Source: Dryococelus australis
Taxonomy: Eukaryota; Arthropoda; Insecta; Phasmatodea; Phasmatidae
DNA length: 64,000 nucleotides
Assembly (NCBI GenBank): GCA_029891345.1
Contig: CM057009.1
Coordinates: forward strand, 299,003,466-299,067,465
Direction: 5' to 3'
Under the pieces are notes generated by a model. That model was given only the letters and a program-made list of their open reading frames with translations, did no database searches and was not told the DNA's origin. Below are positions 46,986 to 59,498 of this stretch, one piece after another (position 1 is the first letter of the stretch; each line of letters begins with the position of its first letter). The translations under genes and the position numbers were made by a program.

Positions 46986-49250
46986 TGATATTGGTAGTAA
47001 ATAATCTAAGGGGATTACAGCATTAGAGCATTTTAACTATTTTGATGGGTTTAATTAACAAGGACAAATAAACTGCTCGAATGATAAGGAATGTAAACAA
47101 TTTGAGTACGGATATGTTCAGTGACTTTCTAAGTAATTTACTTGGCAAGTTGCGTTGTCCAACAAATATTATATGTACTCAAAAACTTGTATGAGTTCGA
47201 TACTTAATTTAGAACTCAACTGTTTCGCATGTGGGAAGATTTTTAATTAACATTTCTATGAAAAATGGTGTACTGAACACTGAAAAATTATTTAATCCCA
47301 TAAATGTACTAAAATTTTGCAATGAATGAACTAATAAATTATATTTAAAATATTCAAATTACTGAGAAATTATATGGCAGTTACTAATTGGTATTTCTTG
47401 TCAACGAATTTTTCTTTAAATACCATACCGGATGTAAGTGATTATAACTTTACGTATTCCAATAAAATGGGCATTGGTAGTATATATATATACTACAGTC
47501 ACCAGACCAGACAATATGTTAGCCTAATACTGTTTGCAGCCTCCACGTGTGATTCTGTTGATATGCCATATTCTGCAACATAAATATTACAATTTGAGTA
47601 TCGCTCCACTATCTGGAACAACAAACAACCTATCCAAATAACTGTCTCATGATGAGACAAAGTAAGTACGTGAATTATGGAGAAAGTAAAATTATTAGTA
47701 AAATTTTAACATGAATATTTTGCCTAAAACCAACATAATAAGCTATGCAAGAAATATATTAAAATGTACATGTAATTATATTATATGTTATAATTCGATA
47801 AATAACATATAAATATTTAATTTAAAATTAAAAAAAGTTTCATTAATTATAAAATTAAAATTTGTATTTTCAGTAATTGTGTATAACTTTCAAGCAGCAT
47901 AATTATATATTTCGCATTCCAACATAATAATAGTTTTATTAAAATTATATAAATAATTGAATATTTTTGTTTATATAATTTTAAGTTCATTACATTTCAA
48001 GTAAGTAATATTTATAATTTGAAAGAGTTATATCTTCGTACTTATGCATTAAAATCATTAAATGTAAAAATTGTATAATTTTTTTTATCAAATACATTAT
48101 AAAATGTAATTAAGTATTTTTTAAATTAAAAATGTATTATTGTTGAAATGTTTATATAAGGAGACAAAGAATAAAATAAAATAAAGAGATAGTTCCAATA
48201 CGATAAACAGAGATCTCTTTAATGTTTCTAATGGTGCATACAAAAAACTAACTTATTAGAGTACTTATTTAGTGACTATATGATAAATTATACCATAAAT
48301 AATCCAACACAAGGAATATCATAAAAAATATTATAAAATAAATACGTCATTTTGAATAAATACTTATAACCACGCCGACGCTCTTTATGTAACTTATAAA
48401 AGTTTAAATATTTACAAATATGAAGAATTAATTTTCATTAATCAAATTTATGACAAAAAATTAAAAAATTAAAAAAAATAATTATTATGTTTTGTTAGAA
48501 TATCGTGCCTTGTATTTACTAAATATTAACGATCATATATCCAAAAATAATTCAAAATTTTTTCTCAAATACAACCCATGTATCAAGATACAGTCTGCCA
48601 TCAGTGATATTAATCATGGCATGGCTTGATGACTGCTGACCAAAAAAACTTATGGGTCTACTGAAATTGCTCCGTTATGGTTTACTGCTGGCAATAGGAC
48701 ATATGGCATGTCATTTATTGTATAGTGATGGCATTTTTATGGCAATAATACTGATGGTTGAGAGTAGGTTAAAAATTGACTGTAAATAAATTTATTTCAG
48801 CACTGGCCGCACAGAAAATATACGTATTGCTGGTGAAATAATGAATAGCCATCTCTAGGACATGTGGTGGCTGTGGAGTAGTACATCGATGGACCATTTC
48901 TGGTGCAAGCATAGCTTATTATGAGAGATTTTATGACTCCCACAGTAGGAGGTAGCTACTTCGTAAAACATATATGTATCCAATGTAAGAAATATAAATC
49001 GCATGATACAATGAGCAGAGCATGTGTGAATTTATTGTGATGGATATATACAGGATGCATATGAAAGTATGTTACAAACTTTGTGAAGCGATTCCTTGTC
49101 GAAAGTGAGGTACAGTTATATAAGGCGACTTATAGCCTAGCGCAAATCCTAATGGAGAAATTCTCCCTTGAAAATAGAAAATAAATATTGTATTCTGGCG
49201 AAATATCGCAAACTACTTAGAAATAAAGTACAATTCTCTGGATTCTGTTT
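46986..49250. other. AT-rich intergenic sequence, nothing recognised
   Basis: 47600-48560 is extremely AT-rich with no ORF of interest. 48590-49240 is less biased but shows no domain, RNA gene or clear repeat. Confidence 0.5.
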
Positions 49251-49254
49251 TCTG

Positions 49255-49420
49255 CAAACAAGATCGGCAATCTTTCACTGGAGTTGCTGTCAAACTAAGC
49301 CTCTCAATTGGCATCATTATTGGTTATAATACACGCGTAAGCAGGTCCTATGATGTTATATTGACGTTCAACTAATCGTATTGCACCATTAATATATTAT
49401 ACATTATTTATAATATATAA
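49255..49420 (+). repeat. Dispersed fragment of the fold-back element's unique block
   Basis: GCTGTCAAACTAAGCCTCTCA, TTATAATACACGCGTAAGCAGG and TCGTATTGCACCATTAA match 26700-26850 inside the giant fold-back's left arm in the same order. Confidence 0.8.
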
Positions 49421-50279
49421 TAAACCTTAAATATTTGTATGGCCGCTAATTTTTATTATAAGTATATTATCTAGTTCAATCATTTACGTTCTCCTGGTCT
49501 GCAATAGTGTTACTTACATGCAAAATTGGGCGAGAATTGCTTTGATAGTTTTCGAGAGATAACATAAAATTAATATTATTTAATTTGGTTCTATCTGCCA
49601 AGATGGCTGACAAACAAAAATATACATTTCCAGTCGTAATGCTTTCACGATGCTCTGTCAGCATACAAAATTTGGGTCAAATCGGTTGAATTGTTTCCGA
49701 GATATCACAGAACACAGTAAATATTCGTATGACCGCCATTTTGAAATAAGTGTCCGGCGTCGTCGAGAACTGTAAAAGTCAGGTGTCCTTATTAATTACT
49801 TTATATTTATCAAGTTTGGAGAAATTTCGCTCACGTACACACGCACAGATAAACACAGACAGGATAGTGATAGGTATCATAAGCCTTACTTTCCATCGGA
49901 AAGTAGGCTGTAAATGAATAACACGGACATGTTGTATAAAGACATGAGTTTAAGGCCTGGCGACTTAGTATTAATTGAAGCTCACCGCTCCAGTTCCAAG
50001 GTAGACTGTTTCACCTACTAGTTTTGGCTGTACAGTGGAAAGGCTCGTTTCAAATTGCCAGATTTTAAACTTCGGTTACGTTATTGCAAACTCAAGTTCC
50101 TCAAACAAAACTGAAAAGTTGCACATTAGACATTGTAAAAAATATCATGTAAAAATTCGTAATTTTTTGTGGTTATGTATGTATGTGTGTGTGTCTGTAC
50201 GGGCCTGTGTCCCTCCCTTTCAGTTTTTAAACGCGCCAACCGAATTTCGCCAAACTTGGTACATAATTACTACTTAGCA
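49421..50279. other. No gene; flank of the 285-bp array
   Basis: Contains phrases of the array family (CAAGATGGCTGAC, AAATCGGTTGAATTGTTTCCGAGATATCAC) in degenerate form. Confidence 0.45.
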
Positions 50280-52470
50280 AGAACACCTGGCCTGTATAGT
50301 TTTAGATAGTGTTTGAAAATTACTGTCAAAATGGCGGACATTTTTGTATTAAGGGCGATATGTCATTTCTCGGGAATCATTCAAATGATTTAAATAACAT
50401 TTCATATGTTGGAGAGCATTGTGTAGGCATTAAATATTTAATTAGATATTATTTGTAGGCCATTTTGTAAGATAGCACCAATGAGAAAATATAGATTTTA
50501 CAATATATCTCGAAAACAATCAAAGAATTTCTCGCCCAATTTGGCATGTTTTCAATACTCTGACAGTTCAAGTAAACATAAGTAGGCCTAATTGAAGTTG
50601 GTAAGATACTTGTTCAAAATAGCGCTCATATAAATATTCTAGGCTTATTTTTATATATAATACCATTTAAACCATTTGCCACCAAATTTTGTATCCTGAA
50701 AGTATCTATTGCAGGCATCATATATGCCAACGCATAGCCACTTTTGTCAGCTAGTTTGTAAGAAAGCGCCTAAAATAAATGAAATTGGTATGTAATATAT
50801 CGACATAAAGTGAACTGTTTCACACCAAATTTGGCAGTCAAATAGTACTTCAGCAGCTGATGTTAAATGATATGTTTCAGGTAAGTCAAACACTTATTTT
50901 CAAATTGTCAGTATATAGTCCCCTTGGCTTAGAATTTTATATCTTCAAAACCATGAAGTCATTTCCAACTTAACTTTGTATGATGTCAGTGAATGTATAT
51001 TTCAAATATTAACTGTGTCTACACGGAGCATTTTCTCCGCCATTTTATAAGATAGCGACAAATAAATAAATATTTATGTTAAAACTCGGAACTAGTTGAA
51101 GTATTCCTATCAACTTTGGCTAACAATTTGCGCCACGTAAGGTGGTGTAAACTGCTATGTTTAAAGAAGGTCAAGCACTTATTTTCAAAATGGTTGCTAT
51201 ATAAATAATTTAGTTCAGTTTTTTTTCTAACTGCACCATTTCCAGCTTAACTTTGTATGCTGGTTGCATCAATTACAACCATAATGTTTGTCTATACAGA
51301 GCCTCATTTCCCTGTCATTTTGTAAGTTAGCGCCAAAATAAAATTTAATTTTTATGTCATGTATCGGGAAACAATGAACCCGTTCTTACCAAATTTGGTG
51401 AAGGAGTTGTATTGTTGGAGACCATATATGTATTTATAAGTGTGACAGACACTTATTTTTAGAATCGATTTTAGCTTGACGTTTTTTACTGGCAGTACAG
51501 CATCAACGAATGTACGAATACATAACTTTTTTTTTTCTCAGTTTATGAAGTTAGTCATATTATTACGTGCAGCAACAGGCATGCTAGCCTGATTGCGGTA
51601 GCACAAACACAGTGCGTAGAAGCGGAGCGAACTCTTAGGCGCTTCTAAACAAACCCCGCCAGGCAGGCCGAGTGCGCTTGATATTACGGCTGGGATCGTG
51701 GCGGAGGAGGCTTCTGTCGTCGTGACACTGCACCAGCAAGACGCCCAGAGATGTGGGCGTGCTGTCCGCCGACATTCGTCTAGTCATCAGCCTACGGCAT
51801 CATGGACAAGGTGAAGTCGGAGCATAGTAAACTAGTCAGAGTGCCTTTTATATATACACAAGTAATCTAATAACAAATAATGAATATCTAACTTAATGTA
51901 ACCAAGTAAACTAAATGAGAGCTCCTCCGATTTAAGGAGCAACTAACATTCAACGAAGAGTTGTTAAACATATTTTAACGAGATGTAAGTTGATATTGAA
52001 TTCAATATAGGAAAGATAGAGAGTATATTTGAGTTCACCTTTGAGTACGCTTAACCCCAGTATGTACGTTAACTATAAAATATAATCATCCACAATTTAA
52101 GTCATGCTCTTTCTAAAACGTAACAATATGAAACGTATTTATATTTTATAACTTATCTCAGACACCAATCTACCGATTTTGAGCAAATTCTTCACACAAG
52201 TAGAACTATCAATAAACTTCCGTGTTTTAAGTGGTTTAGTCACTTATTTTGAAAATGATTGCCTTGTAAATATTTTATGTTTTTCATTCGAAACATTACG
52301 CGTATTAAATTCGAAGCTGATGATCGAATCCGACATATACATAATGCAGTTGATTGCACAGAAGCTTATTGTACTAGTTTTTCTGGGTTCGAGTACCGGG
52401 TCTGGCACGTGTGTGTGTGTGTGTGTGTGTAATTTTCTCACTACTCTTGCATTTGTTTCTGGTTTAATTT
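50280..52470 (+). repeat. Roughly 285-bp tandem array with tRNA-like B-box end, locus 3
   Basis: Copies anchored on CATTTTGTAAGATAGC.CC at about 50461, 50752, 51041 and 51318, plus a separate copy at 52140-52300. Units share TATATCTCGAAAACAAT, CCAAATTTGGCA and CACTTATTTTCAAAATGG. The end (52310-52410) has TTCTGGGTTCGAGTACCGGG followed by (GT)n. A GC-rich block splits the array at 51575-51840. Confidence 0.8.
51575..51840 (+). other. GC-rich island of unknown nature
   Basis: Sharply richer in GC and CpG than either side. It ends with ATGGACAAG directly followed by GTGAAG, which could be a tiny first exon and donor, but the frame is too short to judge. A promoter region or a solo terminal repeat of a mobile element are equally possible. 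Confidence 0.3.
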
Positions 52471-52795
52471 TCTTATGATATTGCTTTAAAGAAGGTGTGC
52501 CCTACATGTCATCTCAGCTTTCAAAACATTATCTGCAAAGTTATTACACCCATAATGAGGAATGTAGACCCGTTAGTTAGGCACTCCTTGTTAAGTTTCT
52601 GTTTCTCTGAAATATTTTATAAAATAAAAGGTTGTTAATCATCCATATGTTTATAGCGAAACGTTGTGGAAAAAGGTATAAAATATGTCTAAATCTTTTC
52701 TTGTGAAAGTTTTTGCAATGTATAATAATCAAATAGGTAGATTTCGTCATCTTGTTCAAGTATTTGTATTTTTAAGAAATGTATTTAAGTGAATT

Positions 52796-53244
52796 ATGTC
52801 ACCCTCAAATGAGCCTTCTGGGTTTGTCAAAGTTTTCTACGAGACCTGGTTCCTGAAGTTTGGATTTCACCTTTTTCTACAGCGAGAAGGTGACCAAGAG
52901 CTGGGACTGGCCATGCAGCGTGGTGGGGTTCATGTCCCTGCACGTACTCTTTGCTTCGTGCTGCGCTTTCAAGGGGGTAGGAGGATGCGTCTCGTTGACA
53001 CATTGCCACCCGTATTACGAAAAAAAATGTTAATCGACAGTCATGAATGTGTGCCGAAATGTGCATAACTGCTGATACCGGAGAAATGGAGCACATCGTC
53101 GTAGCATCGGGCGTCGCGTCCAGCTGGGTAGGTGGTAGTTCGGGGATCGGGACGAGTGAAGATGGATGGACCCATTCCCATCGTCTCGTTGGAGTTATAG
53201 AATATGCTTTCAGATATAATTTGCTAAAGGTTTTCAAGATTTAA
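52796..53244. other. GC-richer block with overlapping unrecognised frames
   Basis: A 90-residue + frame (52796-53068) and a 136-residue - frame (53237-52827) overlap. Neither shows a motif I can name and codon evidence does not separate them. Confidence 0.2.
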
Positions 53245-53554
53245 AGAAGTGTTTTTATAATTACCCTGTTGGTCGTATATAGTTGTTTTACAGAACTATA
53301 TATATATATATTTCGATTTAACTACTCAGTTTTTTTTTCTCCCCACTGGTTCCTCCGTATTCGTTTTGTTCCAATAGCCGTCTTCCTCGCTCAGCGCCAG
53401 GGCTCTCGATTCCCCACGTAAACAGAAGAGTTCTCACTTCCCAGCCACGCATGTCTGGATGTCGTAAAACCATATACAGACCGTCTGAGTAAGAGTGGAG
53501 CACAGACTTGGGAAGGAACGAGATCTCAGTACATTTTATCCTCTCCAAATCCTT

Positions 53555-53930
53555 GGGGCGAGACAAATGAGACGCTCAATCTCGGAAGTCGCGCAGGCTC
53601 TGGGAGTTCCACGGGCTTCAATGTCAAGAGTGTATTGCCAGTTCATGTATTCAGGTAAAACACCCACCAACAGTGCGAACTGCCAAGCCATACTATGTAT
53701 CGATGTCAAGGGTAGCCGCCGGGTAGCTTGGTTGTCAACAGTGGATAAACAGTTCACAGTGCAGCAGATCACTCACCAATTCAGCGCTGCTCAACGCATG
53801 TCACAATGTTTAATAGGCGGGTCCTGACTGAGAGCAGACTCGTGAGGTTGCCACGGGCTGTGTGCCATGAATGATGCGCGGTTGCCTAGGTTCCGATGCG
53901 TTCAACGCGAGGATGCCGCGTGCGACAAGG
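53555..53930 (+). pseudogene. Tc1-like transposase, N-terminal DNA-binding half
   Basis: RRSISEVAQALGVPRASMSR is the first helix-turn-helix of a Tc1 transposase. VKGSRRVAWLSTVDKQFTVQ and ITHQFSAAQ follow, the second HTH region. The reading fades before a SINE inserted at 53930, and no catalytic domain follows. The 110-residue frame starts at 53495, but its first residues are probably not transposase. Confidence 0.85.
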
Positions 53931-54174
53931 GGAGAGTGGAGTGGAGAGATTTGGGTAGCTCTTAACATCGAGCTTTTGAGAGCCGATGATGATGAAGAGA
54001 GGTGAGTATGGAGCAGCGCCTGGGGAAACGGGATTTCCCCGAGAAAGACCGCCGACCAGCGAAATCGTCCGGCACGATTCCCACTTGCGAAAATCCGGTG
54101 ACCCAGCAGGGGATTGAGCCCGGTTCGCCTTGGTGGGAGGCGAGAGTGCCAATCGCTCAGCTACCGTGGCCCCG
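53930..54174 (-). mobile_element. tRNA-derived SINE, copy 4 (full length)
   Basis: On the - strand: CACGGTAGCTGAGCGATTGG (A box), CCGGGCTCAATCCCCT (B box), TTTTCGCAAGTGGGAATCGT, GGTCGGCGGTCTTTCTCGG, GCGCTGCTCCATACTCACC, CGGCTCTCAAAAGCTCGATG and GAGCTACCCAAATCTCTCC. It has the best-preserved A box of the four copies. Confidence 0.92.
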
Positions 54175-54694
54175 TTATGTGATAGAGTTACTGTGTCTAA
54201 ATACCCAATTATGTAATAATGACTAGGTCTACTTAATATTTTGGCCACGAATTACATGATAAATAGCTTTGATTTTAAATAAATGATTTTGTACAAATTT
54301 TTTGTGAAGGCATACTCGTATAATACTTCAGAAGAGACGAGGGGCAATATTTTTCTTGTAGTATTCCATGCCTCTTCTAGGGGAATGCTCGTGCAGTTAC
54401 TTTAACATTCGTCAGCCATTTGTCCCAGCCTATACAACAAACCTTGCAAACGTTTCCTAGCAAGTAAACTTAAACCTGCAATAAAATATTTTTGTGACCA
54501 AACATATTTACCTAAAACCCGTTAATCAATGGCAAATACAAAATTATCTTTTCAATGTTAAATATTTATAAATTCATTCAAAATCTGCACCACCCTACTT
54601 CCCAGAGTGCGAGCAATAGTGGCGTGGAGTTCCTGCTGTACACATTTTTACCTGCTTCATACATGTTTACCTTCTCCGTCTATTTATGCGTGAT
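54175..54694. other. No gene seen
   Basis: AT-rich; short frames only. Confidence 0.5.
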
Positions 54695-54872
54695 TCGCAC
54701 TTTTTATCTGCTTCCCATGTTTTTACCTGCTTCCCATAGTTTTACCTGCTTCCCATGTTTTTACCTGCTTCCCATATTTTTACCTGCTTCCCATGTTTTT
54801 ACCTGCTTCCCAGGTTTTTACCTGCTTCCCATGTATTTACCTGCTTCCCATGTTTTTACCTGCTATATATTG
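54695..54872 (+). repeat. Minisatellite, unit 19 bp
   Basis: About nine near-identical copies of TTTTTACCTGCTTCCCATG. Its low divergence suggests a young or homogenised array. The 121-residue frame across it is a by-product. Confidence 0.95.
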
Positions 54873-56320
54873 AATTTTAAAACGTATAGAGCAGGTAAGT
54901 CACTCTGGGAAGCAGATTGACGCTTATTTTTAATAAATTCACTCTTGTGGAAACATTTGGGGACATTTTTTATGTTATTCATTTTTGTACTACATTTTCG
55001 TTGTGTAGCTCTTTCCTTCATATTTATGATCGAGTTAGGAAATTCTTATTGTTCTTAGAAGCGGATGATAGTAAATTTATTAGTTTATAAATTATATTTT
55101 CTTTTATTTTCGTGTATTATTTATTATATTAGTATGTGTTGGCAAATACCATATTATTTACAGGTTTATGGGCAATGCGTGGTTTTGGAAATTGCTAAAA
55201 TCTGCAATTGTTCAATTGAATTAGACAGTTGCATCACAGTTGTGTTGTCCAATCACAAGAGGAGATAATCCTTTTATTTTAAAATTGGGATGGATAACCA
55301 ATAATGTAATATGTTTAAACCAAATAAAATCCTCTTGAATTTAATGCAATATTTTTTTAGTAAGTGTATAATATTCAAAACTTGTGGCCGGTTAGTTGGC
55401 CAAGTTGAACCATAAAATGAGGATCGCACAAAATGTATGAACATTCAGTCTAGTATAGAAATAGGCAGTAGGCCTAAGTTTCGTACACTTTGTATTTTAT
55501 AGAATTTTTAGGTGTTGAAATTAAAAAAATTTAATGCCGTAATAACCAAAAGTACAAACATAGATTATTCCTATTTTGTTCAATTCTTGACAGAAGTAGA
55601 TTGTTCAATTCTTGACAGAAGTAGAAAATTCGAGAAGAATTAAACTTGGACTACACACATTACCTTCAACGTCAAAAGTAAAGTAGGTATTCCCAAATAT
55701 GTTAATTCCTTTTAAAAACTTTCTATTTGAATAAATTTGCACGAGAAAACAGCCGCACAATATATATTACTAGAATACATTCTGTCTGCATGTAGCAAAC
55801 ATTAGAAGATTGTAAGCCAACGTTTTAAAAATGCAATGAAAATTGTTAATGCATTCATTACTTGCACTAGTAGCTGAAGAATACGACTTTTGCTGTCTTC
55901 AGGAATATTAGTATTCTGTTTCAGAGATGATAAATTTACAATATTTCAGAAACGTAACCTGGGAATATGTCTTGGGAACACGACCTTGGATAATTTTTTT
56001 AATTATTATTTAACCATTTCTGAAGTGTTTCTGTGAAGTGTTTCAGAAATGTTCCAGGGTAAAATTTTTGCTGGTGAAAACTTATTTCCAAAAAAATGGG
56101 ACAATCTCACCTCGACATGGGGTGATTTATTCTCGAGATATGATATAACTTGAATAATCGTTTTGAAAGACTAGTGAGACAGTATAACCCCATAGTTTCC
56201 TTAGCGAAAATTCTATCAATTATCGCGAGCTTGTTTATTTATACCATACGTGAGATAGTGCACTTGAATGTTTTTTTCAGGTAGTGGGACAAAGTCACCT
56301 AATGGTAGAGAAAGCCACCT
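54873..56320. other. No gene seen
   Basis: AT-rich. Holds a short direct duplication of TTGTTCAATTCTTGACAGAA (about 55575-55625). Confidence 0.5.
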
Positions 56321-56324
56321 CGGT

Positions 56325-56342
56325 TGACGGTATGTATGTATG

Positions 56343-56418
<76 letters not shown>
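56325..56418. repeat. (ATGT)n(TA)n microsatellite
   Basis: A short GTAT tract leading into about 70 bp of TA. Confidence 0.95.
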
Positions 56419-56421
<3 letters not shown>

Positions 56422-56619
56422 GAAACATATCTGAGATATTTACGAAAACGTTACCAATTTTCAAGTGTAAGATTACTGAAATATAACTCGACATTTTGTG
56501 CGGTAAGACCAAATGCTTGAAAGATTGCTTTAAACATGCCAAATTCAATATTCATGGTGTTGTATAAAGTTGTTTGATAAAGAAATAAAAATAAATTTAC
56601 TAATTGAATGTGTGAATTT

Positions 56620-57380
56620 ACATTATACAGTATAAAACGAAACTGATATCTTGAGTTCAGATCTACTTGTTAAGTGTAATGTTACAATATGTATGATGAA
56701 GAGCAAAGAAAGCAAAATTATATATAAGCCGTTCTCAGTAAAGTGAACGCTTTTGAGGCCCTAGATACTTTTCCTTTAAGCCATTTTTTAATCTTTAACC
56801 ACATTTATAATTAAATATTGCCATGCAAGTATTTAAAATAGTGTGTTTATTCCATCGCATTCGGAAGTTAACGTGTAAGGATAAAATGAAATATATTTAA
56901 TAACTATACTTCCACATGAGAGTGCTCTGAAAAGTACTCACTGTACCGTAATAGCGTATATATGTCAAGTTTGATTTGACATGACGTAGTGGTAATAAAA
57001 CTGACAAATACTGTAAAATGACATATATATGCCATGCAAACTAACAGTATGTTGTATAAAAGAAAACTGACTTGTGTAGTAATGTTACACATGGTCAGTG
57101 CAATTTCACAGAATGTAGGAGTAAAAAGCTAGTGACAAATGTAATAAAATTATACATACATGCTATGTGTGAATTATCGTAATATAGTGGTAAAAATATC
57201 TTATACGTTTGGTAATATTATGTACACATGGTAAGTGTAACATTACTGACAGAGTAAATCTAAATCTTGCTTGATAAGAGAGTAAAAATACACATATGCA
57301 TTATGTGTAAAAATAAACTGACATTCGTGGAGATGCAACTGTCACATACATTTAGTGTAAAATTACACAATTATTTTACA
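56620..57380. repeat. Degenerate tandem repeat, unit roughly 90 bp
   Basis: Recurrent CATATATGC.ATG, ATGTGTAA.ATTA and AGTGGTAAAAATA phrases. It is heavily diverged, so unit length and copy number are uncertain. Confidence 0.4.
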
Positions 57381-57584
57381 GTGCACTGAGCTAGTCCCGA
57401 GAAGAGACACTATACAATCATATTTAAAGGGTCATATTTAATTTGCCAGGCTTAAAGCTTATATATTAGCCCCATTCACAAGAATGGCTAACGTTGCCGA
57501 GGCCACTAATTGAATTTTGATTGAATACTGAGTCCACATATAATGTCAGAAATAATTATTAATGTTATATTGCACTTAATTTCA

Positions 57585-57640
57585 GTCGGCTTTCAAGACT
57601 TCGATGTTAAGAGCAGCCCGAATCCCTTCCCTCACTCACT
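57585..57640 (+). mobile_element. SINE tail fragment
   Basis: TCGGCTTTCAAGACTTCGAT, then GTTAAGAGCAGCCCGAATCCC, matches only the 3' end of the SINE family. Confidence 0.75.
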
Positions 57641-57734
57641 CATTTAATTTCAGATTTCAGTTGATGTAAAGAGAAAATAAAATCCCTTAAAATCGTAAGC
57701 AGGTTAAACTGAATCTTCTGTATCTCGTATGTAT

Positions 57735-57945
57735 ATCCAGCTGCCACAGACTTAGCGACATCAAGCCGTCATAGAATTGGCATCTTAACAACGTCAAGCC
57801 GCTAGATACCCAGCATCTTGGCGACATCCAGCCGTCGCAGACCCGGTATCGTAGTAACATCCAACCGTCGGAGACCTGGTATTATGGCGACATCCAATCG
57901 TCACAGACCCATAATGTTGACGACATGCAACCATCACAGACCCGA
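57735..57945 (+). repeat. Minisatellite, unit about 36 bp
   Basis: Six degenerate copies of TTGGCGACATCCAGCCGTCGCAGACC-type units. Confidence 0.85.
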
Positions 57946-59498
57946 CCAAAGTTGGGTATTCATTTTGTATGATGTCAGTTACAACCCAGTGTGATTTGGA
58001 CACTGTCGGCAATCAGTTAGCAAATAGTACATATTTATATCGGCCTGCTACTGGAATAAGACATCGGTCCAGTATTAGCTGGTCGAACTAAGTCGACTAG
58101 CTGTTAGTGGCCTGATTGTGGCTCATATATTTTGTGTTTTCTGGAAATTGACTTTTCGGAACGAAAATAATTTATGTAAGTAACAAATGTTAGATAATGT
58201 TGATATTCTCCCGTGCATTCGTTTAGTTTATGATCAACAGTGTTGTGCTGAAGTAGGTTCAATCTTAATGGCAATGGCTTGAGACATTTATAGTAGCCTT
58301 ACAAATAAATTTTCTAAAAATTTCATTGAAAACCCAGGACAAAAACCTGTCTGATTCCGGATGTATGAACATAACTATTTAATATATTTGAAAATGTTAT
58401 ACATTTAAATCAAAAAATATGTAAACTCTTCATGACATACAAGCACGGTCCTCAGTTGCGTTTGTTAAAATAAGTTTATGATACTCATAATTCACTGCGT
58501 GAATGCCGCCGGACGACCGACCGTTCACGAATGATGGTCGGAGATTCCTCGTACTGGATGATGCGATTGTGTTCCAGTGTCAGATTCCAAGGCAAGTAGT
58601 AAAAAAAAAACTATTATACTTTAGTGTTTGTTTTTTCTTAGTACAGTCTTTGCATTTTATGGTGAGAATGTAAAATGAATTTAAAAAAAAATCGTTTACC
58701 ATTTAAATTCAACTTTTGTCCAATGAGAGAAACTTATCACTTAAATGATTAAATATATAATTATATTATTAATTGTGAAGTAAATTCTATAGTAAAATGT
58801 ATCGATTTCCCTATCTAAATTTAACTTATCATAAGGAAGGCAAACAAGGCCCACTTACGAAGTATTTGCTTGTAATAATTTTGATATTCGACATTTAGAC
58901 AAATGGTTAACATGAAAGATGTTTTTTTATTCTTTCTGTACTTAAATATTCTATCAAACTTGATTATAGCAAAGATATTGATTACTATGTAAACAGAAAT
59001 GCAAAAATGTGTAACTAGGACATATTATCTGCAACAGCATACAACAAGTCTTAAAGAATAACATCAGAAATAGTACGAAAATCAGTCAGAAAAAACATCA
59101 TGAGAATGGCAAAAGTATCCAATAAGGCTGGTTAAAAAATTGCATGGAAAATAGAATTTGTTTGTTAGCAAATTATATTAAATTAAAAATAATAATCTAA
59201 CGTAGTGAAAGTTACAGATTTTGATAACTAAGAAGAACTTAATAACTGCTTTAAACTACAACCTATTGGGAATATAACCCAGCACTGAAGGTGGTAATTA
59301 ATTTTACATTCACACAATAACACAAATTACATTTCTAATTAAAAATGTAAAAAAAAAAAACTGTTACTTGCATCTCTTCTCAGGAAGAAATTGAACCGCA
59401 TACAATATCACAAAGCCTGTAAAATCCCCTGAAGTTCTCATCGCATGGACTAATAGAATGAAACATATTAGCAGAATATTTTCTGAGATCATTCACTT
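57946..59498. other. No gene seen
   Basis: AT-rich, with a small GC-richer patch at 58490-58600 that shows no frame or motif. Confidence 0.45.

Noticed and set aside
51575-51840. Solo LTR call for the GC-rich island
   Set aside because: No paired TG...CA ends or target duplication could be shown, so it is left as an unclassified island.
52827-53237. 136-residue - strand frame as a gene
   Set aside because: An equally plausible overlapping + frame exists, and neither has a motif or splice support.
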